12,852 bases of DNA from Clostridiales bacterium (GTDB lineage: Bacteria > Bacillota > Clostridia > Oscillospirales > Oscillospiraceae). Of this stretch, positions 1 through 6,879 are shown piece after piece. The stretch covers positions 1-12,852 of the forward strand of contig JAHZFC010000034.1 in assembly GCA_019421525.1 (NCBI GenBank), read 5' to 3'. The position numbers and the translations under genes were made by a program. The first letter of the stretch is position 1; every line of letters begins with the position of its first letter. Under the pieces are notes generated by a model. That model was not told the DNA's origin. It made no database searches and saw nothing but the letters and a program-made list of their open reading frames with translations.

Positions 1-1465
1 CGGTGAGGTAGTAGTCCTCCCCGGGCACGTTGCGCACGGTGCCCCGGATCAGGTGCAGGGAGGGGGCTCCGGAATGGTCAGGGTACTTCCAGGCCCAGCC
101 GTGTCCGGCCAGGTCGGCCAGGTCGGACACCTCAGTCAACTGGCCGTCGGCGCCGATCATCACCCAGATGCCTTCATCCGAGTCCACGCCGGGGGGCAGC
201 AGGGTGAGCTTGCCGGCCTGCCTGCTGGCCTGGCCCAGCTCGATCATGGCATCCCCCTCTCCCATCATCACGGGCACCAGGGACATGGCGCCGGTACGGG
301 GGGCCTTCCAGGCCCACAGGCGGGGGTGCTCCCGCCCGGTGTAGATGGACAGTGTGCCGTTGGCATCCTTCTCCGCGGGGACCAGGGTGACCTTGCCCTG
401 GTCCACCTCGGGCTGGGAGTCCATGACCTCGAAGATGCGCTCCGCACCGGCCAGGGCGGCCAGAACGGTGGTCATCTGCATAGAGATCTGGTTGACAGGC
501 TGGGTGATCTGCTTGTTGTAGTTGAGGTAGGTGACCAGGCCGCCGATATCAAAGCCGGTGAGGGCCAGGGCAGCGCCCACGGCGGCGGTCACCGCGTATC
601 CCATGTTGGTGATGGAGGCGGTGATGGGCATGATGGAGCCGGAGTAATAGTTGGCCCGGCTGGCGGACTCCCGGTACTCCTCGTTGAGCTCGTTGAAGTC
701 GGCCTTGGCCTCCTCCTCGTGGGTGAAGGCCTTGACCACCTTCATGCCCTCGATCATCTCCTGGATGTTGCCGTTGACAGCGCCCAGAGCGGCCTGCTGC
801 TTTTTGTAGTACATACGGCTGAGATGGCCCCGCTGCTTGAACACCACCAGGATGACCGCCAGCATCACCAAAGTGCAAAGGAACAGCACCGGGGAGATAT
901 AGAGCATCATGACCACCACGCCCACAAAGGTGATGGCGGAGGAGAACAGCTGGACCACGCTCTGCTCCAGGGCCAGCTGGACGTTGTCCGCGTCGTTGGT
1001 GAAGCGGCTCATGAGCTCGCCGTGGGTGTGCTGGTCAAAGTAGCTCAGGGGCAGCTCCTGGAGCTTGTCGAACAGGTCCCGGCGCAGCTTGTTGCAGCCC
1101 TTCTGGGCCAGCTGGGCCATGAGGTTGGCCTGGAGATAGGTGCACACGGCGGTGGCCAGGTACAGCCCCAGCAGCTGCAGGCAGGAGGGCAGCAGGGAGG
1201 GCAGCAGCGACGCCCCCTCCAGGAAGGCGGCCTCGATGCTGTTGATGATGGGCCGCATCATGTAGGACGCGGCGATGTTCAAAATGGACGCGGCGATGAC
1301 GCACACCACCGCCAGCAGCAGGAGCAGGGGCCGGGCGGCCAGATAGGAGAACATACGCATGATGGTGCCCCACAGGTCCTTCGGCTTGCCATAGCCCCCC
1401 CGGGGACCGGCGCCGGGGCCGCCGCCGTTGTTGGGCTTTTGGAATTTACGTTCTTGCTGTGCCAT
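1..1465 (-). CDS. ABC exporter half-transporter, second gene of pair (3' end outside window)
   Basis: This is the membrane-spanning half of an ABC exporter, reading leftward off the window after 488 codons. The N-terminus is Gly/Pro-rich (residues 13-25). A six-helix exporter domain follows: TM1 is near 43-65, and the coupling-helix region contains LPLSYFDQHTHGELMSRFTND. It ends near AERIFEVMD (341-349), where the ATPase domain normally begins within a few residues. Here about 140 further residues follow without reaching a Walker A motif. That stretch holds two Trp-Ala-Trp-Lys elements (384-387 and 457-460), so the protein is longer than the usual 580-620 residues. The start overlaps the stop of the upstream gene as TAATG, and AGGA lies a few bases before the ATG, implying translational coupling. 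By pairing with the degenerate half upstream, it should supply the catalytically competent ATP site; that part is not visible. Substrate unknown. Confidence 0.93.
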   Translation of the reverse strand, partial: MAQQERKFQKPNNGGGPGAGPRGGYGKPKDLWGTIMRMFSYLAARPLLLLLAVVCVIAASILNIAASYMMRPIINSIEAAFLEGASLLPSLLPSCLQLLGLYLATAVCTYLQANLMAQLAQKGCNKLRRDLFDKLQELPLSYFDQHTHGELMSRFTNDADNVQLALEQSVVQLFSSAITFVGVVVMMLYISPVLFLCTLVMLAVILVVFKQRGHLSRMYYKKQQAALGAVNGNIQEMIEGMKVVKAFTHEEEAKADFNELNEEYRESASRANYYSGSIMPITASITNMGYAVTAAVGAALALTGFDIGGLVTYLNYNKQITQPVNQISMQMTTVLAALAGAERIFEVMDSQPEVDQGKVTLVPAEKDANGTLSIYTGREHPRLWAWKAPRTGAMSLVPVMMGEGDAMIELGQASRQAGKLTLLPPGVDSDEGIWVMIGADGQLTEVSDLADLAGHGWAWKYPDHSGAPSLHLIRGTVRNVPGEDYYLT

Positions 1466-3258
1466 TATTCCTGCACCCCTTCCTGCTGAGATGCGTAGAT
1501 CTCCTGATAGATCTTGCTGGTCGCCATCAGCTCGTCATGGGTGCCCACGGCGGAGATGGTGCCGTCGTCCAGCACCACGATCTTGTCGGCGTACTGCACG
1601 GAGCTGATGCGCTGGGCGATGATGATGACGGTGGTGCCGCTTAGGTTCTTCTTGAAGGACTCCCGGATGAGGCCCTCGGTGGTGGAGTCCACGGCGGAGG
1701 TGGAGTCGTCCAGGATGAGGACGGCGGGGTGGCGGAGCATGGCCCGGGCGATGCACAGGCGCTGCTTCTGCCCGCCGGAGACGTTGACGCCCCCCTGCTC
1801 CAGATAGGTGTCGAAGCCGTCGGGGAAGGACATGACGAAGTCATAGGCCTGGGCGTCCCTGGCGGCCTGGATCATCTCTTCTTCAGTGGCGTCCGGCCGG
1901 CCCCACAGCAGGTTCTCCCGGATGGTGCCGGAGAAGAGCACGTTGTTCTGCAGCACCATGCCGATGCGGCCCCGGAGCTCCTCCAGGGGGTAGTCCTTCA
2001 CGTTGACGCCGTCCAGCAGCACCTGGCCGCCGCTGACGTCATAGAACCGGGGGATGAGGTTGACCAGGGTGGACTTGCCCGTGCCGGTGCCGCCCACCAC
2101 GGCCACGAACTCGCCGGGCTCCACGCTCAGGTCCACATGGTGGAGCACATCCTCCCCCGTGCCGCCGGCCTGGTATTTGAAGGACACGTCCCGGAACTCC
2201 ACCCGGCCCTCCGGCCGGGGCAGGTAGTCGTCCTCGTGGCCGGGGGCGGGGACAAAGGGCTCGCCGTCCGCGCCGGCCTCGGGCAGGGGCATCCGGGGAC
2301 CGTCGGTGATGTCGGAGTTGGTGTCCAGCACCTCGAACACACGGTCGGCGGAGGCCTGGGCACGGACCACCTGGAGCAGGGCCATGGCCACCATCAGCAC
2401 GGAGAAGAGGATCTGGAAGATGTAGTTGAGGATGGTCTGCAGCTCGCCCACTCCCAGCTCACCGGAGAGCACCATGTGCCCGCCGTTGTAGAGCACCACC
2501 ACCGTGGTGATGGAGATGCCCAGGGTCAGGATGGGCTGCATGAGCACGATGCGCAGCACCGCGGCCAGGCCGGTCTTGGTGAACAGGTCGTTGGCGCCCT
2601 GGAACTTTTTCCGCTCGTGGTTTTCCCGGACGTAGGACTTGACCACCCGGATGGCGATCAGATTCTCCTGGATCTTCTCGTTCATGTTGTCGATGGCGTT
2701 CTGCATCTTCTCGAACAGGGGGTGGCAGATATACATCAGCCCGCCCACACACACGGCCAGGATGGGGATGACGATGCACACGATGACCGCCAGCTCGGCC
2801 CCCAGCTGGAAGGCCAGGATCAGAGCGGCAATGACCATGGTGGACGCCCGAACGATCATCCGCAGGCACATGACCGCCACCATCTGGATGTTGGTCAGGT
2901 CGTTGGTCAGGCGGGTGATCAGAGAGGAGGAGGAGAAGCGGTCGATGTCCGCGAAGGAGAAGGTGGTGATCTTGTTGAACTGGGCCCGGCGCAGGTTGGC
3001 GCCCATGCCCTGGGCGGCAAAGGAGGCCGCCTTGGAGGAATAGGTGCCGGTGATCATGGCGATGACCGCCAGCGCAAGCATGATGGCCCCCGAGGTGAGG
3101 ATCTCCCGCATATCGCCGTTGGGGATGCCCACGTCGATGATGTTTGCCATCTGGAGGGGCATGAGCAGCTCGCAGATGGTCTCAATGATCACCAAAACAG
3201 GCGAGAGCACCGCATAGTGCCCATACCCTTTGAGGTAGGGGATCAGTCGTCTTAACAT
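1465..3258 (-). CDS. ABC exporter half-transporter with degenerate nucleotide site, first gene of pair
   Basis: A 597-residue fused membrane/ATPase half of a type IV (B-family) exporter. The membrane domain spans about residues 1-310 with six hydrophobic segments. The ATPase domain spans about 353-597: Walker A GGTGTGKS (389-396), Q-loop Gln437, signature VSGGQ (493-497), Walker B LILDD (514-518), and a switch residue that is Gln549 in AQRI rather than His. Asp518 replaces the catalytic Glu and Gln549 replaces the switch His. This is the same pair of changes known in TM287 of the Thermotoga TM287/288 heterodimer, so this is the degenerate-site partner. An acidic, Pro-rich linker (about 316-352) separates the two domains. 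The start lies 6 bp after the marR stop; the nearest AAGGA is about 14 bases upstream, inside marR. The stop overlaps the next start (TAATG). A multidrug or peptide exporter is likely; the substrate cannot be read from sequence. Confidence 0.96.
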   Translation of the reverse strand: MLRRLIPYLKGYGHYAVLSPVLVIIETICELLMPLQMANIIDVGIPNGDMREILTSGAIMLALAVIAMITGTYSSKAASFAAQGMGANLRRAQFNKITTFSFADIDRFSSSSLITRLTNDLTNIQMVAVMCLRMIVRASTMVIAALILAFQLGAELAVIVCIVIPILAVCVGGLMYICHPLFEKMQNAIDNMNEKIQENLIAIRVVKSYVRENHERKKFQGANDLFTKTGLAAVLRIVLMQPILTLGISITTVVVLYNGGHMVLSGELGVGELQTILNYIFQILFSVLMVAMALLQVVRAQASADRVFEVLDTNSDITDGPRMPLPEAGADGEPFVPAPGHEDDYLPRPEGRVEFRDVSFKYQAGGTGEDVLHHVDLSVEPGEFVAVVGGTGTGKSTLVNLIPRFYDVSGGQVLLDGVNVKDYPLEELRGRIGMVLQNNVLFSGTIRENLLWGRPDATEEEMIQAARDAQAYDFVMSFPDGFDTYLEQGGVNVSGGQKQRLCIARAMLRHPAVLILDDSTSAVDSTTEGLIRESFKKNLSGTTVIIIAQRISSVQYADKIVVLDDGTISAVGTHDELMATSKIYQEIYASQQEGVQE

Positions 3259-3264
3259 ATGGAT

Positions 3265-3774
3265 CTATACCATCCTTTCGGGAGGCGGCGGAGGGGGACA
3301 CTTGGCATCGATGTCGCCGCCGATCTGATAGAGATTTTTCAGCATGCGCCGGTGGAACGCCATCACCTGCTCCCGCTCCTGGGCAGAGAAGCCGTGGAAC
3401 ATATACTCGTCCACGGCCTGGAACACCTCGTGGCTCGTCTCCAGGGCCTGCCGCCCCTTGGGGGTGATGGAGATGAGGTTGCGTCTGCCGTCCTTGGCGT
3501 CGGTATGGCGGGAGACATAGCCCGACCGCTCCAGCGACTTGAGGGACACCGCGATGGTGGCCGGCGAGATGCGCAGACGGTCGGCCAGCTCCTTCTGGGA
3601 GGGCGCTTCGCCCGGCGGATATCCCATCAGAGCAAACAGGATCTTGGGGGAGCCCAGGTTGGGCAGTCCCTTCTTGCTCAGACCCGACTGCTGGGCGTTG
3701 AAATGGGCCCGCAGCAGGGCATGGAGCAGAAAGTCGGGGTCGACGTCAGACGCTGGCCTGACTTGGGCCGACAT
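3265..3774 (-). CDS. MarR-family transcriptional regulator
   Basis: A 169-residue winged-helix regulator. The recognition region runs from about residue 57 to 107, with helix-turn-helix QKELADRLRISPATIAVSLK and the wing DAKDGRRNLISITPKG, which carries the Asp/Arg pattern typical of MarR. Flanking helices form the dimer interface. It ends in six prolines (160-165). I chose this ATG rather than an in-frame one about 240 bases upstream, because AAAGGAGG sits 7 bases before it, the protein then has normal MarR length, and the promoter lies between the two. It is the first gene of an operon with the ABC exporter pair, the common arrangement in which the repressor senses the exported compound. Palindromes in its promoter suggest it represses itself and the exporter. 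The ligand is unknown. Confidence 0.93.
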   Translation of the reverse strand: MSAQVRPASDVDPDFLLHALLRAHFNAQQSGLSKKGLPNLGSPKILFALMGYPPGEAPSQKELADRLRISPATIAVSLKSLERSGYVSRHTDAKDGRRNLISITPKGRQALETSHEVFQAVDEYMFHGFSAQEREQVMAFHRRMLKNLYQIGGDIDAKCPPPPPPERMV

Positions 3775-3813
3775 GGTAAGACCTCCTTTCCGGGTCAGGA
3801 TAAAATGATTCGG

Positions 3814-3855
3814 ATACTGATGATTAGTATGCTTCTTGATTTTAATCAGTATACT
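3814..3855. promoter_or_regulatory. Candidate MarR operators (two palindromes sharing a half-site)
   Basis: Three copies of the octamer ATYAGTAT occur here: inverted at 3814-3821, direct at 3823-3830 and direct at 3845-3852. The first two form a 17-bp palindrome, ATACTGATGATTAGTAT (3814-3830), with one mismatched pair around its centre. The third lies in AGTATACT (3848-3855), a perfect 8-bp palindrome inside the promoter spacer. The second and third copies are 22 bp apart, about two helical turns. One site lies between -35 and -10 and the other just after the transcription start, so bound repressor would block transcription. That MarR is the binding protein is inferred from position. Confidence 0.65.
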
Positions 3856-3867
3856 TACGAATGTCAA
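3839..3867 (-). promoter_or_regulatory. Sigma-A promoter of the marR-ABC exporter operon
   Basis: On the minus strand the -35 box is TTGACA (3862-3867), a perfect match to consensus, followed by a 17-bp spacer (3845-3861) and the -10 box TAAAAT (3839-3844). The expected transcription start is near 3832, leaving a leader of about 58 bases before the marR ATG. The region is distinctly AT-rich compared with its surroundings. Confidence 0.85.
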
Positions 3868-3922
3868 TAGCAACTTGGCAAAAATATCAGGGCATCGGCG
3901 GAAAAACTTTGGAGAGAGTTTA

Positions 3923-3934
3923 GAACGAATGTTT
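3923..3934. promoter_or_regulatory. SOS (LexA) box of lexA
   Basis: GAACGAATGTTT matches the Gram-positive LexA-box pattern GAAC-N4-GTTC/T (the B. subtilis consensus is CGAAC-N4-GTTCG). Its last two bases are the first two of the lexA -35 box, so LexA bound here would exclude RNA polymerase. This is the usual autoregulation of lexA. Only one box is visible. Confidence 0.85.
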
Positions 3935-3961
3935 GACATCCGCCCCCTGCTATGGTACACT
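3933..3961 (+). promoter_or_regulatory. lexA: Sigma-A promoter of lexA
   Basis: The -35 box is TTGACA (3933-3938), the spacer is 17 bp and the -10 box is TACACT (3956-3961). The predicted leader is about 35 bases and contains the ribosome site AAGGAGG (3990-3996), 7 bases before the ATG. It diverges from the marR operon promoter; the two -35 boxes are about 65 bp apart. Confidence 0.85.
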
Positions 3962-4003
3962 GGAAGCGACCGATAACGTCCCGTGCCATAAGGAGGATGC
4001 TCC

Positions 4004-4603
4004 ATGAGCAAGCTCACTGAGAAACAGCAGCAGATCTACGACTTCATCCTGGACTTCACCCAGGAGCACGGCTACCCTCCCTCTGTGCGGGAGATCGCCC
4101 AGGCGGTGGACCTTCGATCCCCCTCCACCGTCCACTTCCACCTCAAGGGCCTGCGTCAGGCCGGGCTCATCACCCAGGCGGAGGGCAAGACACGGGCCAT
4201 CTCCGTCACCGACGGGGCCCACAACCGCCGGGACCAGGTGCCTCTGCTGGGCTATGTGGCGGCCGGTTCTCCCATTTTGGCCCAGGAGAACATCGAAGAA
4301 TACCTGACCTTTGACACCGGCGGCCGCATCGGGGAGCACTTCGCCCTGAAGGTCCGGGGAGAGTCCATGCTGGAGGCGGGCATCCTCCCCGGGGATGTGG
4401 TGGTGGTCCACCAGCAGCAGGAGGTCCGCAACGGGGACATCGTGGTGGCCCTGTTTGAGGATGAGGCCACCGTCAAGACCTACCGCCGGGAGAACGGCCA
4501 TGTGTGGCTCTATCCGGAGAACTCCAGTCCGGAGTACCAGCCCATCGACGGGGAGGGCTGCTCCATCCTGGGCCGGGTGGTGGCGGTGGTCCGGCGGTAT
4601 TGA
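4004..4603 (+). CDS. lexA: LexA repressor (SOS response)
   Basis: A 199-residue SOS repressor and self-cleaving serine protease of normal family length. The N-terminal winged helix (about 1-68) starts SKLTEKQQQIYDFI and includes SVREIAQAVDLRSPSTVHFH. The cleavage site is Ala87-Gly88 in GYVAAGSP. The C-terminal S24-type domain has the nucleophile Ser121 in RGESMLEAGILPGD and the general base Lys158 in EATVKTY. RecA filaments on damaged DNA stimulate self-cleavage and release SOS genes. The start is fixed by AAGGAGG at 7 bases. The gene is preceded by a LexA box and stands alone on the plus strand. No other SOS gene is visible in the window. Confidence 0.98.
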   Translation: MSKLTEKQQQIYDFILDFTQEHGYPPSVREIAQAVDLRSPSTVHFHLKGLRQAGLITQAEGKTRAISVTDGAHNRRDQVPLLGYVAAGSPILAQENIEEYLTFDTGGRIGEHFALKVRGESMLEAGILPGDVVVVHQQQEVRNGDIVVALFEDEATVKTYRRENGHVWLYPENSSPEYQPIDGEGCSILGRVVAVVRRY

Positions 4604-5040
4604 GACTGAGGCCGCCGAAAAGGTGTTTTCGACAGCCTCTCGCCGGGGACAAAGCCCCATCCCCGGCGAAAGCAGCCCGCCGCAGCGCACTTCGTCGGCG
4701 CAAAGTCCGCTTCCCTCCGTTTCCACCTGCGGTGAAAACTGCGTGCGCTTCCTTGCGCCTCCTCTCCCCACAAAACCCGCTTGCGCTGGGCTTTTGTGGG
4801 GACCCCGGACGGCCAGTTCGCACGTTTGCGGGCTGAGAAGTGTTTTCGTATGGGAACCCATCCAAAACGGTTCTCAGTTTTGGATGGGGGAGGAGCGGCA
4901 AGGGAGTGCAGGGCAGAATACCCGCCAGGGTGTTTTGCCCGGAACGGACTTTGCCGTGACGATATGTCGCGGCCGAAAACGAATCACAATTTTTTTCGCG
5001 CCTACGGGCGCGAACTCTGCGAGGCTTTTTCGACAGACTC
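4604..5040. repeat. Gene-free intergenic hairpin array flanked by a short direct repeat
   Basis: I find no supported gene in these 437 bp. A near-identical 14-mer, TTTTCGACAGCCTC (4626-4639) and TTTTCGACAGACTC (5027-5040), marks both ends in direct orientation. Between them are five inverted repeats: 4640-4649 with 4660-4669 (10 bp perfect); 4719-4727 with 4731-4739 (loop TGC, one mismatch); 4766-4801 (CCCCACAAAA with TTTTGTGGGG, plus an inner 3-bp stem); 4857-4868 with 4877-4888 (12 bp perfect, 8-base loop); and 4995-5002 with 5007-5014 (loop TACG). None has a proper U-tract except the terminator that follows. It looks like a dispersed, structured non-coding repeat. That it recurs elsewhere in the genome is inference. 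Confidence 0.55.
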
Positions 5041-5086
5041 AAAGGCGGGCCGCTCCCAAATGGAGCGGCCCGCCTTTCTGTTTTTT
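5041..5086 (+). terminator. Strong intrinsic terminator, convergent between lexA and the SLH protein gene
   Basis: A perfect 15-bp stem (5041-5055 with 5063-5077), loop CCAAATG, followed on the plus strand by TCTGTTTTTT. It terminates transcripts coming from lexA, though about 440 bases after the lexA stop. It also lies just beyond the 3' end of the leftward gene that stops at 5104. In that direction the U-tract is only three bases, so termination there may be weaker. Confidence 0.9.
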
Positions 5087-5103
5087 CGGACGGGGACGCC
5101 CTG

Positions 5104-6429
5104 TCACACCCTGGCCGCCGCCTCCACGGCGATCTTTAGGGCGGACTGGCGGTCCATGTTCAGCTTGGGGGAGAACTGGTTGTTCCCCGTGCCGTTGACG
5201 GCCCCCTGGGCCACCAGGTAGTAGACGTAGTCCTTGGCGTAGTCGGCGATGGCGCTGTCATCGGCAAAGGGGGTGGCCCCGGCGGAGACCAGGACGGAGC
5301 CGTCCCCCACCGCCCCGGTGAGAGCCAGCTCACAGGCCCGGCCCAGCATGGTCATGGCGTCCTGCCGGGTCAGAGGACTGTCGGGGGCGTACAGGCCGCC
5401 CCCTGCGCCGTTGACCACCCCCAGGGCATAAGCCCGGAGCACGTCGGGGTCGGCGGTATCGGTGAAGGGGCTGGGCCCGGCGTAGGCCGGGGCGGTCCGG
5501 CCGGAGAGGGCCTCGTACAGGGCCACGGCCACGGCGGCGAACTCCTCCCGGGTGATGCGGGCCGTCAGGTCCTCGCCGTACAGCCGCTCCGGCATGAGGC
5601 CGGTATCATAGGCCCGCTCCATGTAGTCCAGGGCCCAGCTGTCGCACTTGCCCCAGGGCTCCGACGGGGCGGCCAGCCGGCTCTCGTCATAGGCGGCCTG
5701 GATATCGGCGGCGTTGGCGGCCAGCCAGTCGGAATAGGTGTGGTCCCACAGATGGCGCCGGGCCCATTCCTCGGTGCTGGACACCATGAAGTACTGGTAG
5801 CTGATGCTGCCGGTGCTGGCATAGGTGGCGTGGTCCATGCGCACATCCAGCCAGTAATACTGCCCGTCCACCAGGACATAGTTCCACTTGTGCTCCACGG
5901 TGGAGCCGTCGCCGTTGACAAACTCCCCGGGGATGAGCCGACAGTCGAACCCCAGCCGTCCCAGCAGCACCGCCAGCAGGGCGGAGTAGTGCTGGCAGTT
6001 GCCGGTGCGCTTGAGCATCATCTCATAGGCGGGCCAGGCCAGGTTCATATTGGAGTCGTAGAGGGTATAGCCCTCCCCCTCGGTCAGGTCCATGCGGAGG
6101 AGCACCTCCCCCCGGTCCACCTGGGCCTGGAGCTGGGTCAGGTAGCCGGGCAGCAGGGCGGACAGGGCCTGCTCGTCGAAATAGTAGGTCCCATCCCAGT
6201 CATAGCGGTCACAGTTTCGGATGACCCAGTCGTACACCGCCCGGATCTGCTCAGTGGCGGACTTGCCCTGGGTGGGGATCTCCTGGAGGATCTGGACGGC
6301 CAGATAGTCCACGTCGGCATAGCCCACGCAGATGGGCGTGCGGCCGCCTTCGGCGGCCATCGCCCCGGCAGGCAGCAGGGCCAGCACGGCGGCCAGGGCC
6401 AGGAGCGCGGTCAGGATGCGTTTTTTCAT
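5104..6429 (-). CDS. Secreted transglutaminase-like protein with three SLH domains
   Basis: A 441-residue exported protein. The N-terminus MKKRILTALLALAAVLALLP with AGAMA|AEGG is a Sec signal peptide, cleaved near residue 25. A transglutaminase/protease-like fold follows with a plausible Cys-His-Asp triad: Cys145 (RTGNCQHYSALL), His180 (VEHKWNYV) and Asp195 (YWLDVRMDH). The C-terminal part holds three S-layer homology repeats: about 262-310, 318-370 (FTDT..LRAYALGVVNGAGGG) and 385-441 (FADD..AKDYVYYLVAQGAVNGTG). SLH domains normally bind secondary cell-wall polymer, so the protein should sit on the cell surface. The enzyme could be a peptidase or a cross-linker; sequence alone does not decide. 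It has its own promoter and a GAGAGGG ribosome site about 10 bases before the ATG. It stands alone on its strand. Confidence 0.92.
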   Translation of the reverse strand: MKKRILTALLALAAVLALLPAGAMAAEGGRTPICVGYADVDYLAVQILQEIPTQGKSATEQIRAVYDWVIRNCDRYDWDGTYYFDEQALSALLPGYLTQLQAQVDRGEVLLRMDLTEGEGYTLYDSNMNLAWPAYEMMLKRTGNCQHYSALLAVLLGRLGFDCRLIPGEFVNGDGSTVEHKWNYVLVDGQYYWLDVRMDHATYASTGSISYQYFMVSSTEEWARRHLWDHTYSDWLAANAADIQAAYDESRLAAPSEPWGKCDSWALDYMERAYDTGLMPERLYGEDLTARITREEFAAVAVALYEALSGRTAPAYAGPSPFTDTADPDVLRAYALGVVNGAGGGLYAPDSPLTRQDAMTMLGRACELALTGAVGDGSVLVSAGATPFADDSAIADYAKDYVYYLVAQGAVNGTGNNQFSPKLNMDRQSALKIAVEAAARV

Positions 6430-6460
6430 GGTAGAACACCCTCTCTCATAACATAGGGAC

Positions 6461-6489
6461 AGTATAGCAGAAATTGGAGGAAATGTAAA
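6461..6489 (-). promoter_or_regulatory. Promoter of the SLH transglutaminase-like gene
   Basis: On the minus strand: -35 TTTACA (6484-6489), a 17-bp spacer and -10 TATACT (6461-6466), preceded by TG one base upstream (extended -10, TGCTATACT). The -10 lies 31 bases upstream of the start codon. Confidence 0.75.
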
Positions 6490-6608
6490 TCACCAGTCCG
6501 CGGGGCGCGGGCTGGGCAGGAAAAGGATCGAGTTGTGCAGCAGCGGCCGTTTTGATGAAGGCTGATATAAGGTCATAGACGATCTGGTATGGTGAAAGGG
6601 CACAAAAA

Positions 6609-6636
6609 TTGACATATCAACATTTTTTAGTAATAT
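6609..6636 (+). promoter_or_regulatory. Candidate promoter upstream of the metalloprotease remnant and lipoprotein gene
   Basis: TTGACA (6609-6614), a 16-bp spacer and TAATAT (6631-6636) in a markedly AT-rich patch. It points toward the remnant at 6641 and the lipoprotein gene at 6880. The remnant's ATG lies only 4 bases after the -10 and has no ribosome site, so the promoter more likely serves the lipoprotein gene with a leader of about 240 bases. The stretch 6490-6608 upstream shows nothing I can name. Confidence 0.55.
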
Positions 6637-6640
6637 ATAA

Positions 6641-6838
6641 ATGAGGACATTTGTTTGGTCCCTCCTGGATGCGGAAAGGTACGATGCGACCGGTTATGGA
6701 GTTGGACATGCCCTGGGGCTTGCGCACTCGGATATATCCACGGCCTTGATGCGGGCAGACATCTATTACGGACCGGGGACAGATGTATATATCGCTCCCA
6801 CTGCTGACGATGTCCGGGGAGTGGGATATCTCTATTGA
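6641..6838 (+). pseudogene. Remnant of a matrixin-like zinc metalloprotease (C-terminal fragment, active site lost)
   Basis: A 65-codon open frame matches the C-terminal end of bacterial matrixins: a helix with GHALGLAHS, then ALM where the Met-turn is expected, then ADDVRGVGYLY, which resembles the usual closing pattern DDI-x-GI-x-x-LY. The zinc motif HExxHxxGxxH reads Tyr19-Gly20-Val-Gly-His23-Ala-Leu-Gly26-Leu-Ala-His29, so the first His and the catalytic Glu are gone. Two single-base transitions from HEVGH (CAT to TAT, GAA to GGA) would explain this. The N-terminal two thirds of a matrixin, a signal peptide and a ribosome site are all missing. I call it a pseudogene; expression as a small protein cannot be ruled out. 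Confidence 0.6.
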
Positions 6839-6879
6839 GTGGTCAAGTTCAGTATTTTCATAATGGAAGGAGTGGGATC

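Noticed and set aside
53..1489. 478-codon open frame on the plus strand opposite the second ABC half
   Set aside because: It is the antisense frame of a clear ABC exporter domain in high-GC DNA; rich in His, Gly and Gln with no recognisable domain or ribosome site.
1729..3255. 508-codon plus-strand open frame opposite the first ABC half
   Set aside because: Antisense shadow; the minus-strand frame has every ABC motif in order.
3950..4861. 303-codon minus-strand frame across lexA and the adjacent intergenic region
   Set aside because: It overlaps lexA fully and its remaining part is translated hairpin-array sequence; no ribosome site.
4857..4888. Possible intrinsic terminator for lexA
   Set aside because: The 12-bp stem is perfect but is followed by GGGAGGAG with no U-tract; kept as part of the hairpin array.
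4395..5198. Open frames crossing the 4604-5100 intergenic region
   Set aside because: They start inside lexA or pass through hairpins, with no domain, no ribosome site and biased composition.
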